Below, piece after piece: positions 23,284 to 36,169 of a stretch of DNA of 64,000 nucleotides; position 1 is the stretch's first letter, and each line of letters begins with the position of its first letter. Location of the stretch: NCBI GenBank assembly GCA_947561585.1, contig CANNZV010002537.1:1-64000 (forward strand), read 5' to 3'. Below the pieces are notes generated by a model. It was given only the letters and a program-made list of their open reading frames with translations. It searched no databases and had not been told where the DNA came from. The stretch comes from Caprella mutica. Taxonomy: Eukaryota; Arthropoda; Malacostraca; Amphipoda; Caprellidae. The position numbers and the translations under genes are program-made.

Positions 23284-24050
23284 TTACAGGCAGGCCTCGC
23301 TTTATGTACAACTCACTTTAGTAAAAGTGGTTCTTATTTCGAGTCATAATTCGAAATAAGAACCGTTCGTAAACATAGAAAACGGAGACAATTTTCTGTG
23401 ATTATTTCACGGTAACTAAAAAAACATCAAAATCATTATCCAGATAAGGTTATTAGAAGCAATTGGTTCAGAAATTCAACATGTCCCATTTTATGGTAAG
23501 TTTCGTGTTATCGCACGGTTCCATATTTTCGAACACGTGAAAATATTTATAAAATAAGCATTATTTAATTAAATAAATAATAATTATAGTATTTACTTTT
23601 CTGACGTGTCCGAAATTGTAGAACCAATCAATAACTTGGAACTTAGTCCCTACTACCAAAAACGTACATTTCATAGACTATAAAATTGCTGTTTGTTAAA
23701 TGTAGCACAATATTTATAGAAATCTAAGTATCTATTAATTACTCACCTATACTGAATGAGAGTTAAGCTATGGATGGATTTAATAAACATTTAATAAATG
23801 TACGACTTTAAACTTTTTCATCACAGTCACAAACAATGAAAGACTGTATATTATTATTAATGCTTATATGCGTAATACTCTAATATGTTAATAACCCTAA
23901 AACAAATTTTCTTTCTATAACTCATAGAAAATGAGATATATAATCAAGGAGTGACAATTATAAATTTCTTGTTACATTTATTCGGTTTAGTTACCGTTTG
24001 GTAACTAAACTGAGTTGTGATTGGGTAACTAAAGCGGGGGATGCCTGTAA
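23284..24050. mobile_element. Nonautonomous DNA element with ends TTACAGGCAGG/GCCTGTAA
   Basis: The left end is TTACAGGCAGGCCTCGCTTT and the right end AAAGCGGGGGATGCCTGTAA. Matching end sequences occur near 35239-35259, 42233-42252 and 55280-55298, so this is a family. The interior includes a palindrome-family MITE at about 23470-23640. The interior also resembles 34900-35250 (for example TTACTCACCTATACTGAATG against TTACTCAACTATTATGACCT). No transposase frame. Confidence 0.65.
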
Positions 24051-25340
24051 TTTACAATACGGCCACGCATTTATTGTTTGTATAATATAATTTAAATTGT
24101 AAATAAAGAAATAAAATTGTAAAGAGTGTACGTTCTTTTTCTTAATCGCCAGATTAGTGTTCGTACAATTGATGCACTGTAAAAAAATGGCAAAAAATGA
24201 TGCTGATATCAATTATCTATCATTGTCAAATATGATTATTAATTCGAAACGTGAAATAAATGCCTAATGCATATAAAGATTATTTTCTAGATATTACATA
24301 ATGTCCTGAAGAGTCAATTATACCACCAGGTCAATTCAGTCACAAATAGGTAGTTAATGAAAGGTGATTTTTTTATAATTGATAAGATAATAATAAATTA
24401 AACATGATATATTATCAATAGAAACAATAATATCAAGATGTTCACGATACTATATATATATACCCACAAAATTAATATATCTCGAGAAATGGAAGAAAAG
24501 TTCATAGTGTATTTGAAAATTTATTGAACAAAATAAATGGTTACAGGCACAATAGAGAAGTATACCAAGTACATTATTGGAACATTCGAAAATATTATAT
24601 GTGACGTCACACAGAATTTTTTGATTTTTTTTTAAATTGTGCTATTATTCAGTTAAATATGCAACTTACATAAAATTGTCTTTTATCACGTTTTACACTC
24701 TATTCACTTATAATATTCACCTAATATACTTATAATATTTGACAGTACTCTGTGTGACGTCATTTGTTTACATCGTTTCTGAAGAATGGATCAAGTTCAC
24801 CGTCAATGAATTCGAAAATTAGCATACTTCTCTATTTATTTACTGATATGGTTACAGGAGTGTATAGTTACATTGGATTGTAATTTATTATTATGTACAA
24901 TTTGGATTGATTTTGTTGTAGGTAGAATTAATTTTCTAAACTCAGTGTAATTTATTTCATTTTATTAACTAATAGACATATATTATTGTGACACATTCTA
25001 CAAATAATGCATCTCAATATATTGAAACAGCTGATAAATTAGGGTTAAATGGATAAATAGTCAGTTGTACCGCTAGATGGCGTTGCTACAGATTTGGTGA
25101 CAAATATTATGAACACAAACGTGACAAACGCACGCACGGAGATTGACGTTTTAACCGCTAGATGGCGTAATTATATAATTTAATATAACTTTTAAATATC
25201 AAAGAGTTCATTGTTATTCTAATATTGATGTTCCCAAATAAGTGTATTAAAATTTTAGTTAAATTATACTGTATATAAAGTTGGCTCTTGAATGATCAGG
25301 AAAATACATTAGGTTTTTGTTCTAATAAATAACTAATAAA
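24051..25340. other. No gene recognised
   Basis: AT-rich. It includes two similar short blocks, CCGCTAGATGGCG at about 25070 and 25158. ORFs are short and lack features. Confidence 0.45.
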
Positions 25341-25518
25341 TGTTGTGACAATATGCGTTTAAAATCATAGATCTTAGGAATATCATAGAATCAATGAAAT
25401 GAAATGGTATTGAATACTATATACCGCTGCAGTGTAGAACCATTCAATACTCTTTAATTCAATCCGTCTATAGTATTTTCAGAATCTATGATTTTAAACG
25501 CATATTGTCACAACCCTA
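25341..25518. mobile_element. hAT-like MITE, copy 3
   Basis: Element from TGTTGTGACAATATGCGTTT to CGCATATTGTCACAACCCTA. The left terminal AGGG is lost. It lies about 0.6 kb beyond the 3' end of F-box gene A. Confidence 0.85.
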
Positions 25519-26125
25519 TTCATCACTATTATTTAGGGTAAATTACGAATAATCAGTCATTTGCATATTTTTCACGAAATAAAATAAAATTTGACATTTT
25601 TACTCGTTAGTTTATTAAAAGAACGAGTTTAATAATAGTTGTTTCTTACATGATTGAAAATGTGTAACAGCCCGATAGTTCGTAAGTTCTCCCAGTGTCT
25701 ACAGATACACAGTACTGTAGAGGGGTGAAAGAAACAAGAAAATGGATAGAGAAAGACCTAGAATATTTGTACAGTATTTTGAAGACTCATTGTAATCTTG
25801 TTTGGATACTAATGTAATGCATACTTAAAATGTAATTTCACTAATACTAAAATATTTACAATTTTATTTATACAGTCCTTGCTTTAGTGTTGCTGGTGAA
25901 ATTACGACCCCTGTCACCTTCATTTAACCCGTACTTGGAGAGTGGCCTTATTTTGGGACAGTAATCTGTAGATGTGGCACATCAGCAAAGTTAAAGTTGA
26001 GCAACTGTGATCCTCATTAAACGAAACACTTTGGTAGAAGATAATTATGTACAGATTACATAACTCCTCCAATATTTTCAAAGATTTCACAAGTTTCATA
26101 AAATTTATATCTCAGAAGCTCTTTT

Positions 26126-29100
26126 TTAAATCTGATTAGCTATAGGAAGACCCCAGTTGAACATAGGTATTCGATAAATCACCCAAGCCTTAGGGAGTAT
26201 AAGATTTCTATGCGGATTTTTAGTGGTGTACAACCTGATTACGTTTCTCCTGAAATACATTCTATAACCCCAACCACTTAAATTTTGACCTAATGAACTT
26301 GTAAGTGTTCCGTATGTCTCTCCCCATGGTATTTCTCCTTTAGAATTACTGAAAACAATGGCACATATTGATTGTGATTTCGTGTTGACATCCTGCAATA
26401 ATTTATCGCAAAAATTCTCGAATGATGAATCTGGATATAATATTATATGAATATTAAATAAAGTGGGAGCTACTGACCAAATATTTTCTATACCTACCAT
26501 GTACTGCATAGGAATATGAATATCCTTTAGTTTATCAGAATAAAACAGATCTGCTATTAACTGATTGTTAGCTTCTACAGGGGAGTACGTGAAATCGAGC
26601 AAGTCAATTCCTTCGCACTTAATTTTTGGAATTGTTTCTTTTCTGATGTCAGTTGCATCTAAGTTACCCCTCAGACTGAGTATCTTTAAATTTCTGCATT
26701 TAATAATACAATTCAGGAGAGATAGGGTTATAGGGCTTCTAAAAACCACTTCCAATAGAGAGTCTGCCTTGAATTCAATAATCTTCTCCAACATGGAGGG
26801 ATCTTTTCCTCTAAATTGTATTGCTTTTACTGCAATTGGATGGTTTCGAAGTATTTCACAAATATCGCCATCATAATATTTCGGAGAGAAGACGAAAATG
26901 ATGCGAGTAAAGGTATAAGTACTACTATAAAGCGCACAAACTCCATTGTAATTACTCATTTGCATGCATATATTCATAACTATCTTAAAACAATTTTTTC
27001 TCTTATTATAATAATCTATTTTATCAGCAAAACCCTTCCTATGAGTTGCTAGTGTTACAGTCTTCAATCGAGTAGATTCTGAAAGTTCCTTTTCTATGGC
27101 ATCAAGAAACAGGCGTCTTTTTCTTTCTTCAAAGAAGTGATGATCGAATTCTTCTAACTGAGGAATAAAAAAAATGATTAAAAGTGAATTGTAACTATTC
27201 TAATCATTTTTCATAAATTCAAGAGTTTAATTGTGCCCCATACACTGAAACTCGAAGAGATATGAAGAAAAGAAGGACCGGAATGAGAGGACTCTGATGG
27301 TACGCAGTATGTACTAGGTAGACTACTTAAAAGAGTGCGGTCGACCTATCCACAGCATCCATGGATAAGAGATTAATATAGTTAGACAATCTGCTTACAC
27401 ATGGATAAGAGACCTACACAGTCAGTCTGCTTAGCCATGAATGAGAGACCTACACAATCAGTCTGCTTACCCATTGATAAGAGACCTACACAGTCAGTCT
27501 GCTTACCCATGGATAAGAGACCTACACAGTCAGTCTGCTTACCCATTGATAAGAGACCTACACAGTCAGTCTGCTTACCCATGGATAAGAGACCTACACA
27601 ATCAGTCTGCTTACTCATGAAAAAGAGACCTACACAGTCAGTCTGCTTACTCATGGATAAGAGACCTACACAGTCAGTCTGCTTAGCCATGAATGAGAGA
27701 CCTACACAATCAGTCTGCTTACCCATTGATAAGAGACCTACACAGTCAGTCTGCTTACCCATTGATAAGAGACCTACACAGTCAGTCTGCTTACTCATGG
27801 ATAAGAGACCTACACAGTCAGTCTGCTTACTCATGGATAAGAGACCTACACAGTCAGTCTGCTTAGCCATGAATGAGAGACCTACACAATCAGTCTGCTT
27901 ACCCATTGATAAGAGACCTACACAGTCAGTCTGCTTACCCATGGATAAGAGACCTACACAGTCAGTCTGCTTACTCATGGATAAGAGACCTACACAGTCA
28001 GTCTCCTTACCCATGAATAAGATACCTACTAAATAAGTCTGTTTACTCACGGATGTTGCAAGGCAGAAGGATCAGGAAGATGTGAAAGAAAGTTATCAAT
28101 GAAAATTGGAAGAATTTGACACTCTTATATATTACTATAGAACATATATAAGTCCAAACTAGAGATATTCTTAATATCTAGTTGAAAAATGTAGAATTTG
28201 TTTAGTAATCCTTCTCTGCATAATAGTTTAGGCAAGAAAAATATAATTTAAATTTTATCTAGAATTTTTCATTTTAAATGTACTTGCCTGTTCTAAACAG
28301 GTTTGGTATAACTGAACTTGAATTTTGTACTGAATTTTGTGTTCTAGTAGAGGTAAAATAAATATTAACAGCCACTGCAGGATGTGATTTCTTTAAAATT
28401 TCAATAATTTAACATATTTACGAAATAACTCACAGAGATGAAAATGTTTCTTCTCCAGTATTTATCGTTTGCGAGTCTATTGAACCTACGGGAAACTTGC
28501 GCCAGATTAGATTTATCGGCCAGTCCATCCAGATGGCCAAGAATCTCCAAAATGATTTCATCGGGAAGTTCACCCAAACAGTTCTGAAAGAGGAAAAAAT
28601 TCAAAATATTTTGAGATTTTAATTTTAATGATGTGTAGGCTTTCTTTGATTCTGTTTTATCAAAAAAGTAAATGTTATATGTGGATTGTATGACTTTGTC
28701 GTTAGTACTGAAAACATATGATGTGTATTATTTAAGAAATTATTGAATGATTTTGGATGAAGGTGGTGTTTTTTATGTAGCGCTATTACTTCTTCGTCCT
28801 CTGGTACAGAGCATACCATGAGTGTCGTTCTTATTGGGCTCTAGGGAGATCTGAAGCAGAACACTTGTTGAGTTCAAAGTCATGCATCTCTTTCACCCCT
28901 CTTTTTGTGGATAGGAAAGAATATACGATATCCACATTCAAGTTTTTAGTGTAACTAATTCCCAGGTGGTAGGTAGGGAGAGAGTTATGTGTAAATGAGT
29001 CGTGTATGTGTTTGCGGCAATTTGAGTAAGATGGTTTGGTTGTATAGAAGTACGTGTACCTCATGTTTGCTGTTGTTGATTATCTCCCCCACCTCCAACA

Positions 29101-32100
29101 TACTCGCCAGGACAAAGGGGTGGCCAGGGGCGCCCCGGGTTTCACTCACCCGAGGCACTGTATGGGAGGGGTGGGCCTAAGGGAAACCTGCATCAATTGG
29201 GAAATTATTAACTGCCTTAGGATGGGTCCAAAGGTGCTCCACGGATTGTATGTTGTGTGCAGTCCTGATTACTTTTAGTGATGGATATTATGTAGGGATA
29301 TGAGAGACCGAGCCCGGATCGGATTGACAGAAGTCACGCTGGTCAGAGTCAGATCTTCTAATCCTGTGCATGTAGGAGGGAAGGGAAGGATGGAGGCCAG
29401 ATCTCAGACGTGATAGAACAAGCCTATCACGTTGAGGCGTGGGCGACTCACTCGTGGTCTATGGCTGGAGGTCAAGACCAAGGAGCCTATGGGGAGGGAA
29501 GGCGTCTCGAGCTCGTTGTGTAAATGGGTGTATATGTGTTTCCGAATAGATGTATTGTCGGGTGTGGGAAGGACGGTGGGGTGGAGGGAGTGGAGTGTAG
29601 TTTGCGCGGAGTCCTCTGCTCAGTTTGCATGTAGTGTAGTTGATGTGAGGGGGAAGTGTGGTGTACCCCTCATGTCCATGTGTGTTTCTGTGTGTAGTTG
29701 TTGTTTGTGTACGTACACTGTGCAGTCGGAGGCAATTCGTTACAGATGTTAGGTGACCAGAATGTTTGGGCGTAAGTGAGGGTGGGTCTTTCTGAACTGT
29801 TTGTAGAGAGTTCTTATGTCTTCCTTGGAGTGTCTATAAGTGTGTGGGTGAGGGCGTGCATAACGTTCAGTCTTCGTTTCTCTTTTTTTTTTGTCAGTTG
29901 TGTGATGCTTGGACGTTAAGCCGCGGTAGAATGTGTAACTACAAGAATTTTCGGCGTGTTGTTCTGAGAAGGAGGATTTTGTTGAGTGTAATATTTGGAC
30001 GGGTTCTGTATTCAAATGCATGGGTGTAACTAAGGTGAAATGAGATTTTTTTTTGGAGACCTTCAATCTGTTTGTATTTAGTTAGTCTTTAAGTGAGTCG
30101 ATGTATGTTTGTTAATAGTTGGCATCTGTCTCGTGTTTGGGATGTTGTGAGATGATGGTGATACCATCTGCTTGAGAGAGAGAGTTTGTACCAAGGTGTG
30201 GTAAGCACACGTCTCTTCGTGGTTAAAAATAGTGCCGCACCCAGTTTCTATCTTATTCAGTCTTTATTTACATCGCATATTTTGTAGATTTCAGTTGATA
30301 GTGCATGGTTGTATGTATGTAAATGCAGTTGAGAATGGATTTGATATTTTTTTGTATATACGAAAGTATTAAATTAGTGGGAATGAAAACTGAGATATGT
30401 GTTGAGTATTTTATAACTGTGGAGGGGAAAAGAGTAAGATAGAACAACTCCTGTGATTTATCATTAGATAGCTAGTTCTCTCTTGTATTGAATTAATTTT
30501 TTTTTCAAACCCTTTTATAAGTTCCAGACTTCCAGTGATATCGCTGGATCTTTTATGGCAGAGATATGAACAAAAACTATTACAATTTAACTATAGCTTA
30601 AGCTAAGGGATCGTCTGTTGGTTTTGCTAGCTATCAATAATACTTTTCCGATTGAGCTGAGATTTTGACATAAGGTGTAAAATGCTCCAAATCTATGAAA
30701 ATGTTCGTGTAAATTTTTCATTTTGGGCACCCCTCGATCCTCCGTGGGGACCGAAATACTTTTTATTCTGCTCTTACAGAATTTTTTTTAGAAACTAATC
30801 TGTTCCGAACGAAGAAGCCATTTTTGAATTTAAATCTATATATTCATTTTTTTTCATTTTTCACTTTTTACATTTTTTTCTTTTTACAATGAAAAAAAAG
30901 TTAGAAATCGAAATTAAAAAGGGCCAGTAGACGACCTTAGGAATTTCGTTATGAACAGATTAGCTCCTACAAATTTTTCTGTAGGACCAAAACTCATTGA
31001 GAACTATAGATTTGGCGCGAGTAAGATTTGAGTAAAAAAAGTTACTGTGAAATTTGAGTAAACAAAAAAACTTTTCAGGTCGCTTCGGGTGAACCAAAGG
31101 TCCCCCCTAGCTGGCTACGACAAAGCGACCTACCAAAAATGGGCGGCTACTGCACAACAACACACAAACAATTTCTGTACAAAGACTGGCATTTTCTGTA
31201 CGTTTTCTTTAGACTGTTTTCTGGGGAACTAAAGTAAAAAAAAAAGAAAAAAAATCGGTAACAATTGCAAAACACCACCAGACGATCCCCTTATCTCTCA
31301 TTCAATATGACGAGTAATTAAATAGATACTTTGATTTGAGAAAACAGTTAATTATAAGCACTTCAAAATATTCTGAGTTGAGGTCGGGGGAAAAAATGAG
31401 TTATCAGACAGCTCCACATCTTCGAACACGTAAAAAATTTAGGACACGCGTGTGCAAAAAGAAAAAGGTAAACATGTTCTGATTTTGGCGACAAAAAACG
31501 AAAAATAAGTAAAGTTGAGCAATCAAAATCATTTTTCTTTCAATCCAACTCATGGATATTGAAAAGTTTAATGAGTTATAATATAACAATTACTTCGAGT
31601 CATGCTTTTTGCAATGAATCTGAATCATGATTTTGGTAATGAAAGCGAGCCTGTCTGTGAAACAAATTACAATATTGATACCTGAAATTGAAATAGAATA
31701 AGTAAATATGCACATTCATGCTTTCATATTAGACCTAAAACTTAACACGTGGAAGTATATCACTGAGTGGCCAGTTTGCAGAAACTGGTGTAATGTTCTC
31801 CAAAAAATCCTCAATTTGGGGAAAAAAATATGAGAAAAATATATGTAAATGTAGAGGAAAATTGATGATATTCCTCAGTAATAATTAAGAATTGTCTAGA
31901 ATTCTATAGACTTTTCTACAGGGAGAGTCACCCCCCAATCACCAATCTTCATCTCTCTCTTTGTAAACTAGGTAGTGTAGTCTAGAGAAAGATTTGCACT
32001 TCCGGGTACCAACTCTACAACAACAATTAACTATGAGATTATAAGAGAATGAAAGTACTTAAATAATCAAAGATTAAAAGCAGATATCAACTAATGATAT

Positions 32101-32129
32101 AATCAACTTACCTTGTTACTTTCAGACAT
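26126..32129 (-). CDS. F-box protein A, three coding exons, 399 aa
   Basis: Coding exons: 32129-32112 (18 bp, MSESNK), 28583-28434 (50 codons) and 27157-26126 (343 codons and stop). All junctions are phase 0 with GTAAGT/GTGAGT donors and pyrimidine-rich acceptors. Exon 2 is a clear F-box: GELPDEIILEILGHLDGL at about residues 9-26, then NLAQVSRRFNRLANDKYWRR. F-box proteins recruit substrates to SKP1-CUL1 ubiquitin ligases through this motif. The C-terminal part (LEKIIEFKADSLLEVVF, CRNLKILSLRGNLDATDIRK) has degenerate leucine-rich spacing, a plausible substrate-binding region, but I cannot name the subfamily. The start is supported by the paralogue at 46773, which begins MAESNK with the same splice position. 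Exon 1 is only 18 bp and its intron exceeds 3.5 kb. Confidence 0.87.
27385..28045. repeat. 36-bp minisatellite, about 18 copies, in an F-box A intron
   Basis: 36-bp units of the type GATAAGAGACCTACACAGTC then AGTCTGCTTACCCATG. The unit is a multiple of three, so both strands stay open (plus: DKRPTQSVCLPM repeated; minus: GLLSMSKQTDCV repeated). It sits in the intron between exons 2 and 3. Variants (GAATGAGAG, GAAAAAGAG) recur in an ordered pattern, pointing to multi-unit duplication. The paralogous intron has only a degenerate trace at 40430-40550. Confidence 0.95.
28820..30420. other. GT-rich, higher-GC island inside F-box A intron 1
   Basis: The plus strand is strongly G/T-skewed (TGTATATGTGTTTCCGAATA, GTGTGGTGTACCCCTCATGT and similar) and contrasts sharply with neighbours. 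Several frames of 60-105 codons are open but lack recognisable motifs. It probably is an inserted element, possibly a decayed retrotransposon; nothing similar is seen in the paralogous intron at 41.2-46.7 kb. Confidence 0.5.
30607..31290. mobile_element. TTAA-type MITE family, copy 1
   Basis: Begins GGGATCGTCTGTTGGTTTTG and ends CACCACCAGACGATCCCC. It is flanked by CTAA and TTAT, each one base from TTAA. It shares internal sequence with 45453-46070 (CCGATTGAGC, TTTGACATAAGGTGTAAAAT). Both copies contain an inner inverted repeat built on GATCGAAATT or its equivalent. Confidence 0.7.
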
Positions 32130-33045
32130 TGTAATTTTTTTCGATCTCAATATATTGTATCTTGTTTAGAATTTTAGAACACACGTGGGTCTAGAATCTA
32201 GAGCTCTAGTTAGGAACTTGTTACCGCCACTAACTGTGGAGGAAAATGATTGGAAAAGATACGACAACCGGCTGAATATTTCGAATACAATAGATGTATT
32301 CGAAATCTTATCTTAGGCCTAGTTTGTAGGCCTAAGTTGATATAGTAAAGTACTACGTAGTAAGCTGCACTGTATGACAGAATTGAAATTTCATGATTAA
32401 TATTGATAGTTTTGTTATGTTTTCGTAATATGTTATTCAAATTAAAAGAATTATTATTTATCATTGTTGAGTATTATTAATTTAACTATTTGTTAGATAA
32501 TAATAGACTAATGGAGATATACTCAGTGTTATAATCCTTCACTGTTTTGAAAATCCTAAACTTATTAATTAGAAAGGTATTATTAATACAATTATTAACT
32601 AAATTGAAAAAAGGAGTTTTACATGATAATAAACATGAAAACAATATATAAAGTAAAACGAATTAAGTGATGAATATTTTAGTTGGTTCCAAAATTGTAT
32701 TCAAAACAGAACTGTCAGTTTTGAAAATAATATCAAATACAGGGAATACTTACCAAATTATTTGAAAGAAAATTAATTAACAAAAGTGTTAGAAAATAAA
32801 ATAAAATGATAGAGAAATATAATTTAGTAGACATATGATTATATCAAAAATGTTAAAATTATTTTGAAAAGATAGATATTTTGGTTTACAACCGCAATTG
32901 TGCGTAGCAACATGTGTTCGAGTTAGATAATTACCCAAATTTCTAGTCAACCTTAAAGTGTAACATTATATTTTTGAAATTGTACCGTCAACGTCAAACA
33001 GTATATTAAAATAGTTTTTCTTAATAAAAAATGGTTATAAAATCA

Positions 33046-33118
33046 TCACGCAGGACTCGAACACTCGCTCCTACTGAACAGTTTTCTGCATCGCTATCCA
33101 TTCAGTCATCCTGGATAA
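33046..33118 (-). repeat. tRNA-derived, Pol III promoter-like segment (copy 1)
   Basis: On the minus strand it reads TCCAGGATGACTGAATGG... (A-box-like) and 40 bases on GTGTTCGAGTCC (B-box match). A cloverleaf does not fold well: D and anticodon stems are broken, although GTAGGA and TCCTGC can pair around the B box. It lies about 0.9 kb upstream of F-box A. A near-identical segment occupies the equivalent place upstream of F-box B. Likely a tRNA-derived SINE head or tRNA relic. Confidence 0.55.
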
Positions 33119-33304
33119 GATTACAATACGATAGAGAATGAACTTGAAGAGACACTGAACATTTGAACAAACTTTTCTCTCTTTCGTAGATTAATTTAGG
33201 AACTTTGGTAATAGAAAAAACCATTATTCTATTTAAAAAAAAAACGATTTAAAGAATATTGTTAATTATTTCTCCACTACAGCTCCATCCAATGAGGAAA
33301 TTTA

Positions 33305-35830
33305 AAGGTAGCAACCCAACAAACATATGAATGTCGATTCGATGCCGTTTGCTGTCGAATTCGTAGCGCTAACGGTGGGTATCGACTTAGCAACCATTTC
33401 GACTCATAGTAGATATCGGAATGTCTGTTTCTAAATGATATCTGAATTCACACTTCGAGTAGAAACACGAAAACCGATACATGGTTTTAACAGCAGCATC
33501 TTGACGTCAGCATGTCTGTTTCCAAACGATATCTGAATTTATACTTCGACCAGAAGTGCGAAAACAGATACGTAGTTTTAAAAAAAAATAGTTTCAAATT
33601 TTGAAATTCATTTTCTTCTCATCTTCCTGTTTTATAATACGTGAAGAAATGTAGGAATTATTTCTATTCAATTGGATTGTACCTTTCTATAACGTAGTGC
33701 TCCCTTTAAAATTAATACACTCATAACTTATAAGGGACTACGGCAGTTGTAAAGGTACGATAAGGCATTAGCACGCTAGTGCGATTGTACAATGGATCAA
33801 CGTAAAGTAAGCGATATTGGAACATCGGTTGCTAAACAGTGTTCCTCCAGTATCGTGAAAATGAAATGGATAACCAATCAAGTGATTATTCGATGGCCAG
33901 TGCATTTGTTGTTATGAATCTATTCTAAACTGCTTATTGAAAATAAGCCCCAAGGGGTTCCTGAAGCTGTCTTTGGTGAATAGAAGAGAAGTGGGGTGGC
34001 GTCCCTTGGACCCAAACTGTTGTAATTTGGATTATGTATAGTCTATTTTATGTTTATCATGTTTTTAACTCTTCATGCAGTTTTAGAGGATAGCGCTAGG
34101 GTCATGCTCCACAATTACGTACGAGTTCTTAGATTTTGTGTTAGGCAGGCTCGTAGACTTCATTTACTATTACCTCTTCATTTCCCTCTTCCATCCATGA
34201 GTGCAGCCACCGGTGCTTGTGACCATTTTTGTCACATTCTTCGGTAAGTGACAGCATTCACGGAGTAGCTTTTTAGCATCCATGAGCGTCGTGACTTTAT
34301 CCATGGAGCCACTTTCCTTTCTGACTGCTTCTTCCAGTCCCTTGTATTTCATTTCCTTTCGACCTCAGCGACATGGATTTTGGTTCCGAAGCAGACGTTA
34401 AACATCTACTAAACGTAAATAATTTATAGATGATGGGCTATTTAACATGTTCCATTTTAGAGTAAATTCTGTGTTAACTGACGGTTCCACATTTTCGAAT
34501 ATGTAAGAAATAAATATAATAATTATCATTATTAAACTCTTACTTAAATTGGTATCCATGATACCAGTACGTAAAATACAAGTTTAGAAATAAAAATCAA
34601 TACATAAATAATTTTTCTACGTAAAATGCTTAACCCCATATCCGATAACTTGAGCTTCCACCTAGTGCCTAAAGCTGCAAATGAGAAGATTAAGATTCAG
34701 TGATTCACATTATAGATAATAAACTTAAAGTGGTAATCGGACTCAATAAATCTATATAATAATCATTATTTAACTTTTATTTCAATTGGTATCATACCTT
34801 CAGCTATTATGTTACTAATTAAATAGTAGTTAAATAATGATTATTATATTTTTCTTTGTCACGTGTTCGAAAATATAGACCCTATTAATAACTTGGAACA
34901 TATACCCTATTGCTAAAAATATTTCACAGAGAACAAAATTCATGATTGTTCAATGAAACACAATTATATAAGTCAAAATATCAGACTAATTACTCAACTA
35001 TTATGACCTATATTTACTGAGTGAGAGTTAATCTATTGTCAAATTTAAATTAATGCATTCATTACTTATACTTTGAACTTTCATCACAGAGCTTTCATCT
35101 GTATTCTAAGTCGTAGCTACAAAACATTTTCTTTAATTTGAACTCATAGAGATCGAAATTTTTAAGGAGTTACAATTATATGGAAATTTGACCAACTCAT
35201 TACTATTTGTAATAACAATAAGTTGTGATTTTGGTTAAAAAAGCGGTGCTTGCCTGTATTGTTTTATTCACTTTAAAATTTCTTTAAGTATCTCCGGGTC
35301 ATTTAATATGAAAATTTTTTTTTAATCAAATGCATCCACGGTGGCAAAGTGACAGAGCTACAGGCACGGCGACTGTTTGACCCACGAACGATACCCGGAC
35401 ACGTCACTTCATTTCTTCCCATTTAATTTATATATAACACTATGTAACATGAATCAAATTGATTTGCATCTAAACGTACAGTACCTACGTTATATCAATG
35501 AAGTAAGAATTTTCTATTTTTATTTATTTATTGTATGCAAGTGGATATCGTTTCGAAGCATATTAGATATATAATTAGGCGTCTGTTCGATAGAGAATCC
35601 CTATGTATGTTGGATGTCATAATTTATCTTTCTATTCAACGCTGTTATAACGGTATCGCTCCGATGCTAAATATACTTGATATGATGCGGTTTAGCGGTG
35701 CAAACGGATATCGGATTGATGTCTACTTGATGTCACCATGTCTAATTTGTTACTGGTATTCGATGTCGGAAGAGAGGTTATACAGAGTCGTTTAGACATC
35801 GAATAGATACATTCATGTTTGCTGGGAACG
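33305..35830. mobile_element. Putative DNA element with ends CCCAACAAACAT.../...GTTTGCTGGG
   Basis: The left end near 33310 reads CCCAACAAACATATGAATGT. The right end near 35829, read in reverse, gives CCCAGCAAACATGAATGTAT, and both are followed by TATTCGATG/GATTCGATG-like sequence. The interior (2.5 kb) contains nested palindrome MITEs (34430-34910) and the fragment at 34018-34230 that resembles 58620-58800. No intact transposase. Boundaries are tentative. Confidence 0.45.
34018..34230 (+). pseudogene. Diverged copy of the small ORF at 58447-58785
   Basis: Starts GTAATTTGGATTATGTATAG and continues through TTTTAGAGGATAGCGCTAGG and GACTTCATTTACTATTACCT. All of these are matched, on the opposite strand, at 58620-58800. 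The peptide VLEDSARVML followed by NY is shared by both; thereafter this copy shifts frame. Probably a fragment of a mobile element. Confidence 0.5.
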
Positions 35831-36169
35831 CATTTTTGATGTTGCTTTAATATTTTTTGAGGGATTTTATGTAATTCTATTGGTTATTTTTTAAATCTAA
35901 TATGTGTTTTATTTTATAATAATAAATAATAACAGTAAATAGTTTTGGAGATCAAATTAAACAAGAATATATTGTTAAATTTTTTATTTTTATGATAATA
36001 GTTACAATTAAATAAACTCATACCTGATGATGAAGAATTAAATAAACTAATTATGATTTGATTAATAAAAGCAAAAGGAAAAACATTTTTGTTTGATAGA
36101 CAAACTTCATTTTGGGAAAAGGGGGAGCTATGTAGAATCCACTTGTTAATTTGCGTTTATATTGCATCT

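Noticed and set aside
26565..27052. Plus-strand frames of 78-103 aa
   Set aside because: Antisense to exon 3 of F-box A.
27382..28050. Two overlapping 211-222-aa repeat proteins
   Set aside because: Both strands of a 36-bp minisatellite inside an intron of a well-supported F-box gene are open; neither has unique sequence.
33046..33118. Functional tRNA gene
   Set aside because: A- and B-box matches are present, but D, anticodon and T stems do not form a cloverleaf in either copy.
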